Source: Struthidea cinerea
Lineage: Eukaryota > Chordata > Aves > Passeriformes > Corcoracidae
DNA: 64,000 bases
Assembly: GCA_013397865.1 (NCBI GenBank)
Contig: VZTI01005557.1
Location: 366,662 to 430,661, forward strand
Direction of reading: 5' to 3'
A program made the translations under genes and the position numbers. Below, one piece after another: positions 58,669 to 64,000 of this stretch (its first letter is position 1; each line of letters opens with the position of its first letter). The notes beneath the pieces are model-generated. The model searched no databases, had not been told where the DNA came from, and was given only the letters and a program-made list of their open reading frames with translations.

Positions 58669-61630
58669 AATGCCCTGGTTTGCTTCACTCAGGGCAGGAC
58701 CCGGACGCAGGAAGTGAGTGACACAAGATTTGATAAAGCCACAGAGCGTGAGGGTGCTGGAGAGGCTGAGCTCTGCCCAGGCACAGGTCTCCCACAGGGA
58801 TCACCTCCAACCTCTCTGCTCCCTAACACAAGCCCCTCTGCTCAGAGGTGGCTCATTGACACTGTGCCATGGCCAGTCTGTGCTTTAATCTGGCCCCACT
58901 GTAACCAGTGCAGTCTCAGAATGCAGTTCCATTGTCCTGGATAGGGATGGATTAAAGCAAGAGGCAATTTTTTTTTTTTTTGAAGTCCCAGCCCAGACAC
59001 AGTAGTTTCACGTGCCTTTGGCACAAAACTGTTATTGCTTTCTGAAGCAGTTGTTGTTTCAGTGACATGACTACCTGCAGGGGCGTTTTAATTATGGTTG
59101 GTGTATCACCTAACTTCGTTAGGTATTGCTTTGAAGTTGTTCTTTGTATCTGACAGCAAGAGGATGGAAAACACATGACTGTTGATTCCCTTCCCCTTGC
59201 CCTGCATTGGCTTGGTGTAGCCTTTGCTTTGGATTACACAAACATGGAGCAGATGGAAAAGGAGATCCCAAAGAAGAGGCCAGACAAAGTGCATGTACCT
59301 GACACCTTTGGGTGGCAGGTGTTTTCTTTTAAGCCGCCCTTATGAAGAGTCAAGCAGATATATAAACCTACAAGTGGCAGGTCAGGCCCTGAAGACAAAA
59401 AATTGCTGAAAACTATGTGTTAAATGACTATTTCCAGCAGAAAAAAAAAGTTTAAAAAAAATAAAATCCCAGTTCCTGAACCGAGCGCATCAGTGTCGTA
59501 CGGGGAGATGCTTTGCTATGGCAGAGAGGTGATATTTGCAAGCATTTTCACATAACTGCATGAAGTGACATCCCAGCCACTTGCAAAAGAGAGGCAAGGA
59601 TGCTTCCTGGCTGGACTGCCAAGGCAGGGAGGAAGGATTCCACGTTAGTCAGATGGCAGCAGAGTATGCACAACCTCCAGTGGGCTGCCAGAGCACACCC
59701 CAGCCTCGGTTTCCTGTGTATCCCTAATGAATTTAGGTATCCAGGGCTGGGTGATCACACTCAGCTCACCATCTTCAAACACAATCCACCTCCTCCACAT
59801 CCAGGTAACAACTAATTAAGATCCTCACACATACATATATATAATTAATCAATTCAATTGTTTTCAAAAAAGGCAATTCAGAAAAAAAGATGGTTCCTAA
59901 AAGCCACTGTGCCAGCAACCACATAAAGCATTTCAAACCATCTGCTGCAAAGCACGTGCCCAATGAAGCTGCCAGCTGGGATATTCAGTTTAGAGGAACC
60001 CTCTTTCCTTGAGTGAATTTCAACAGCTTCAAAGACAGACAGGAGATATCTTGTAGGTTCATCAAAATCTTCCCCCTCCCTATCAAAGACACCAAGAGAA
60101 GGCACCACAAGAGCAGCTTCCAGCAGGGTCAATTATTATTAATGGTTTCTTCATTAACAAGGCAACTTCAGTCCCATTATGCCTCTCCCATGGAGGACAG
60201 GAGTTCTCATCTTTCAAAAGGAATCTGAGCAAGCCATGTGGAGATTTCGCCATTTGTGGCTTGGGAAAGTGGAGATGAAAGACTTCTAAGACCTTTAACT
60301 TGGGTTTGTTTTCTACTCTGGGATGATTATGACATTACTCACCACACGTATCATCTTCCAGCCCCAGGAGACCATCCTGAGGAGACCCAGCGGGCTACAG
60401 AAATCACTTCTTCTTTTAGGGCTCTTGCTTTCCCTGCAGTTTCCACCACCACAGCCAAGATCCCAGCCTGAGAGTTGGGAAGTTGGATACTTAAGGTGAT
60501 ACTTGCATTGAAATTTCAAAGAAGGGTCACAATGCTGCTTCAGGGCTACGTGCAGCAATAGAGATTCTCTGTTTCTGTAACAAACTGGTTTTAGAGGGGT
60601 TTATTTGGTTTGTTTTTTTGCCTTGAGTGTTGTGCCATGCTGAGGAAATACCTTAAAATGAAGGTGCAACTACATCCCTTTTGCAAGAGCTTGGTGACTG
60701 GAACTCTCTGCTCATGGGAAACAGAAAAATCCTCGGGCCAGCTCTCCACTCCCCTTTCCCAACCCCACACACCTGGTGTTTAACATACACAGAGGAGTCT
60801 CTCACCTTCTCCCACAACCCAACGACTGGACTTGAGCAGTAAAGCTGAGCAGGACACAAACCTGGCACATCCTCTACTTGCTGGTCCCTCTCCCTCCTTA
60901 TTTGCTGAAGCTTCTTTTCAGGTTCAAAGCCTTTCCATGGTGCCCCAGTGAATAAACCCCACTAAAGAGGAGAAGAGTCAATTCCTGACACTGAAAGCCC
61001 TCTGCTCACACGCCACAGTCACACCAGCTGCCTACGCTCACAGCCACAACATGAAAAACCATCCCGAAATCCTATTGCTTCAGAATCTTTGAACCCAGAC
61101 ACATGTCCGGGGATGAAAGGGGAAATGAAGCTGCAGAGTTCCCTTCCTGCTATGACAGAAGCGTACACACAAGTAGGCTACTTCCTATGGCCAGCCCCAC
61201 CCTCTGAAATTCTGAGAAAAAAAGGGAAAAAAAAGCTCAGCTAATGGGAATTGCAGCACCGTTCACGCCACAGTAGTTAAGGTTGTATTCATTATAAATC
61301 CCCTTTTCAAGGTTTCTGTCACTCCGCCATAAAAATCATTCTGGGTTGAAACCTAGCATCCAAGCTTTCTGCCCAAGGACAATATTTTTGACAGAATTTG
61401 GAAACAATTGGTTTGGCAAAGTGCAGCTGAAGTTTTAAGGAGTGCAAAAAAGAATAGTGGTTAGTGGTGTCAGATATTATTATTTTATGCTCTCATAACT
61501 TAAAAACAACTAATTTAGGTTCTGTGGTTGTTATTACTCCATAATTTCCTCTGAAATAGTTGGCCCATTCCTAATAACAAGCTCCTGCTAACTGCTAGCA
61601 CTTCTCTAAACAGAAAAATAATAATATTCC
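58669..61630. other. Unannotated stretch, no gene seen
   Basis: A 14-base T run lies at 58968-58981, an A-rich run at 59440-59463 and an alternating AT run near 59828-59845. A minus frame (59878-60132, 84 codons) has a protein-like composition but no recognised family or clear splice sites. No gene is supported. Confidence 0.5.
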
Positions 61631-61707
61631 TGGGCCAAATCTAGGGCTGCCATAAATCAGCTTAGTGCCGCTGCTGCCCATTTACATCAGCTGAGGGCTT
61701 GGCCCCA
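61631..61707. mobile_element. Fossil palindromic MITE-like element
   Basis: The left end TGGGCCAAATC (61631-61641) and the right end GGGCTTGGCCCCA (61695-61707, reverse complement TGGGGCCAAGCCC) form imperfect terminal inverted repeats. Internal CATAAATCAG and ATTTACATCAGCTGAGG match the body of the amniote palindromic repeat with GTGTAAATCAG/ATTTACACCAGCTGAGG blocks. No transposase is present. Confidence 0.55.
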
Positions 61708-64000
61708 GGTGTTAAGCAAAAGTCATTTTTGGTGTGTGCATGTGTCTGGTTGGTTCCATTAGCCCTGAGCTGGGCAGTTCCCAGGAACTCAGAATGCAGA
61801 TGGTTAGGTAATGTCTTCAGGACCCGACAGAAGGGATGGTGCTCTCATCAAAGGCTGTTGCTAAACACAGCTTGACTTCATGCGCTGCAATCAGCACCTC
61901 CACCTAGAATATGTAAGGATTTCTTGGGAAGCACGGTCACACCAGGAAGCCACGCTGGCCGCCTCCAAGCCCAAGTTAAAGCCAGGCTCCCCCACTGCAG
62001 TGAATCACTCATGTTTAGCTTCTCTTGCTCTGCCTCTGGAGAAGCCGGTGTTTAAACTCCTCCTGAGTACATCTCACACAGAACCGTGCATTTTGGAGGC
62101 CACGGCTTCCCAGGGCGCAGGAACTCAGGGTCAGGAACTACTGGTCAGAAGGTGGTTCTGCAGTGCCTTGGGAAGTCCGCTCCTTGCTTTTGAACTCAGG
62201 CAGCCCTGGGGTTTTTTGAGTGGGCTATTGAATGCTACAAGTGGGATTTGGATATTTTCAGAGAGGTCCAGCACAATAACCACCTGTGGCCTCCTCCTTG
62301 AACCCATATAAATGATGTTTTCTTACTGAAAAATAGCACTCAGATAAATGAGTACTCCTAAAAGATACTTTTGCACTCTCAAAGTTTCTTATTCACACAT
62401 CTCAACAGGGTATTTGGATTGGAACCTGCAGGTCTTTTGTGCATATACCAGAGAAAAAGAGTATTTTTTCTTCCTTTTCTTCTTATTAGTTAACCTGATA
62501 AAATTTACCTAGCCCTGAGCCCTTAAAATTCACCTATTCCTTCTGTATTTCCCTCAGGTTTGATACCCACATGTAAAAGAAGCACTGCCCAGAGGAATGG
62601 AGTCAAAGAGCAGCAACAGTAAAAATTAGCCAAGTACCAGGTACAGGACACTTGGGTCCTTATCCAAAATTCACATTACTTATGCAATTTAATCCTGGTC
62701 TAAAATTCCCTGTTCTGCCAGATCCCCTTTGACAATACACAGCTGTGTACATAGTGATGGGATGCTAAGATGGCATATTCAGCATGAAAAACAACAGCCA
62801 GAGATGGGCCAACTCCTCATGTCAGGATGAGAATTTTTAGGTGATCCCACACCTATCAAGTCCTCTGTGTCCACAACCTCCTTGGCACAAAATGCCACAA
62901 GTTTACCAAGCAACTTTCCTCTTAAAGGTTGCTCATTTAGATACAAAAGAGCCCAACAAGGAGGACAAGGCTCTCGAGCAGGTCAGAGATGGCTCATGGG
63001 CAGTTGGAACTTCTGTCCACAGAGGGAGGGAAGGTGCTGGGCAGAGGGATTAAAACACCCATCACCAGTGCAGCAGGGACCAGCGTTGGTCACTAGAGAC
63101 AAACCTACTCACCTGACAAGAGTAGTAAATTGCACAGTGTCAGATGTCAAGAGACCTTCCCAAACACTGTTTGGAAAGTCCAGGGACTGTTTATGTTGGG
63201 GTGGGGGGAAAAGTATTCATTCCCCCTTGCAATGGGTTAAGCAGCTCTTACCCCTGAGATAAGCTACTTGTGCTAAAATGTCAACAACTGACCTAATTTA
63301 TTTTAGATATGGAGCAAAAGTGGCCTCTGCTATTCAAGTTTCAGTGGACAGCTTAGGGGAGGATAAAAAACAGAAGAAAAGGGATCCCTTTTCACAAAAA
63401 GCCACTATACTATCCTGTCAGTCGATGAGCTTTTTCTGCTTGAGCTATTCCATCTTCCTAAATTATACCAAAGAAGTCCTGTAGGTTTTGCAAGTGACAG
63501 TCTGAAAGCAGCATAGAAAGGAAGCCCTTCCTGAGAGCTGGTTAAAAATTCAGTGATAAAAATAGCAGCTTTCTGCTTTGACACAGCAGCCATGGCTTGT
63601 CCCTGTCAAGGTGGTTTAAAATAGTATTTCGGGTCACAGCCAGAGAAAGCCCCTCTCAGCTACCATTTCAGAACTCTGCCTGGCTTCTTCCTAATTCCTG
63701 TAGCAACAAGAGCAGGCTCCTAAAAATACCCAGGAAAAAATACAGGAGCTCAATCAATCCATTACTTTCAGAATAATATTTGTAGATTCCTCATTTCCCT
63801 CTGCGATACCATCACATTTCATCATGAAAGTCAGGTTAAAGTTTTACTTGGCATCTGCACCTCTTGTGGTGAAGGGAATAGAAATTTTGGGCTTCCAACA
63901 GCTGTGGAGAAGGGCCTTGAATATTACATCATTTATCAGTAGTGTTTCCAGAAAAAAAGGAAACATTCCATGAAAAGATAATTTACTTGTCTTAATAATG
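61708..64000. other. Unannotated stretch, no gene seen
   Basis: No exon, RNA gene or clear transposon is recognised to the end of the window. Frames of up to 143 codons (61880-62311 plus) match no known family. Confidence 0.5.

Noticed and set aside
1..64000. Bacterial or phage systems, CRISPR arrays, operons
   Set aside because: Repeat content is avian, coding density is near zero, and no regularly spaced repeats or ribosome binding sites are present.

Overview
The window reads as nuclear DNA from a bird, most likely a long intergenic or intronic stretch. The evidence is the repeat content: CR1 retrotransposon fragments with the avian-type 3' end (repeated ATTCTATG-like octamers after a CCTTCCAACCCA block), a few very old MIR/L2-type pieces, short palindromic fossil elements of the kind shared by birds, crocodilians and turtles, and very little other interspersed repeat. 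There are no operons, ribosome binding sites, tRNA or rRNA genes, CRISPR arrays or phage genes. I recognise no protein-coding gene. The longest open frames (235, 197, 197, 194, 188, 183, 182 and 173 codons) match no family I know and lie in GC-richer stretches where long chance frames are expected.

Layout. 1-11,000: plain sequence with one CR1 3' end (1752-1896), a near-perfect 33-base palindrome just beyond it, two MIR-like pieces, and an older CR1 copy on the minus strand (6393-6775). 10,840-11,216: a CpG-retaining patch ending in a short open frame that runs into a good splice donor; this is the only place I would consider a promoter or first exon. 11,200-21,200: plain sequence with a CR1 tail, a palindromic fossil element and a MIR-like piece. 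21,235-22,345: an AT-rich stretch with clustered homeodomain, forkhead and MAF/AP-1-like motifs, my best visual candidate for a conserved regulatory block. 25,000-58,000: mostly featureless, broken by further candidate regulatory stretches (about 29.9, 35.3-35.7, 40.3-40.8, 42.9-43.2, 52.1-52.6, 55.9-57.3 kb), fossil elements and simple repeats. 58,161-58,668: the youngest-looking repeat, a 5'-truncated CR1 on the minus strand. 58,700-64,000: plain sequence with one more palindromic fossil element.

Taken together, recognisable transposons cover only about 2 to 3 percent by my reading, there are no clear exons, and there are many patches of homeodomain-type motifs or retained CpG. That fits a gene desert or very large intron around a developmental regulator. 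The locus cannot be named from the sequence alone, and every regulatory call rests on motif and composition reading, not on alignment. I did not find a new genetic system here.
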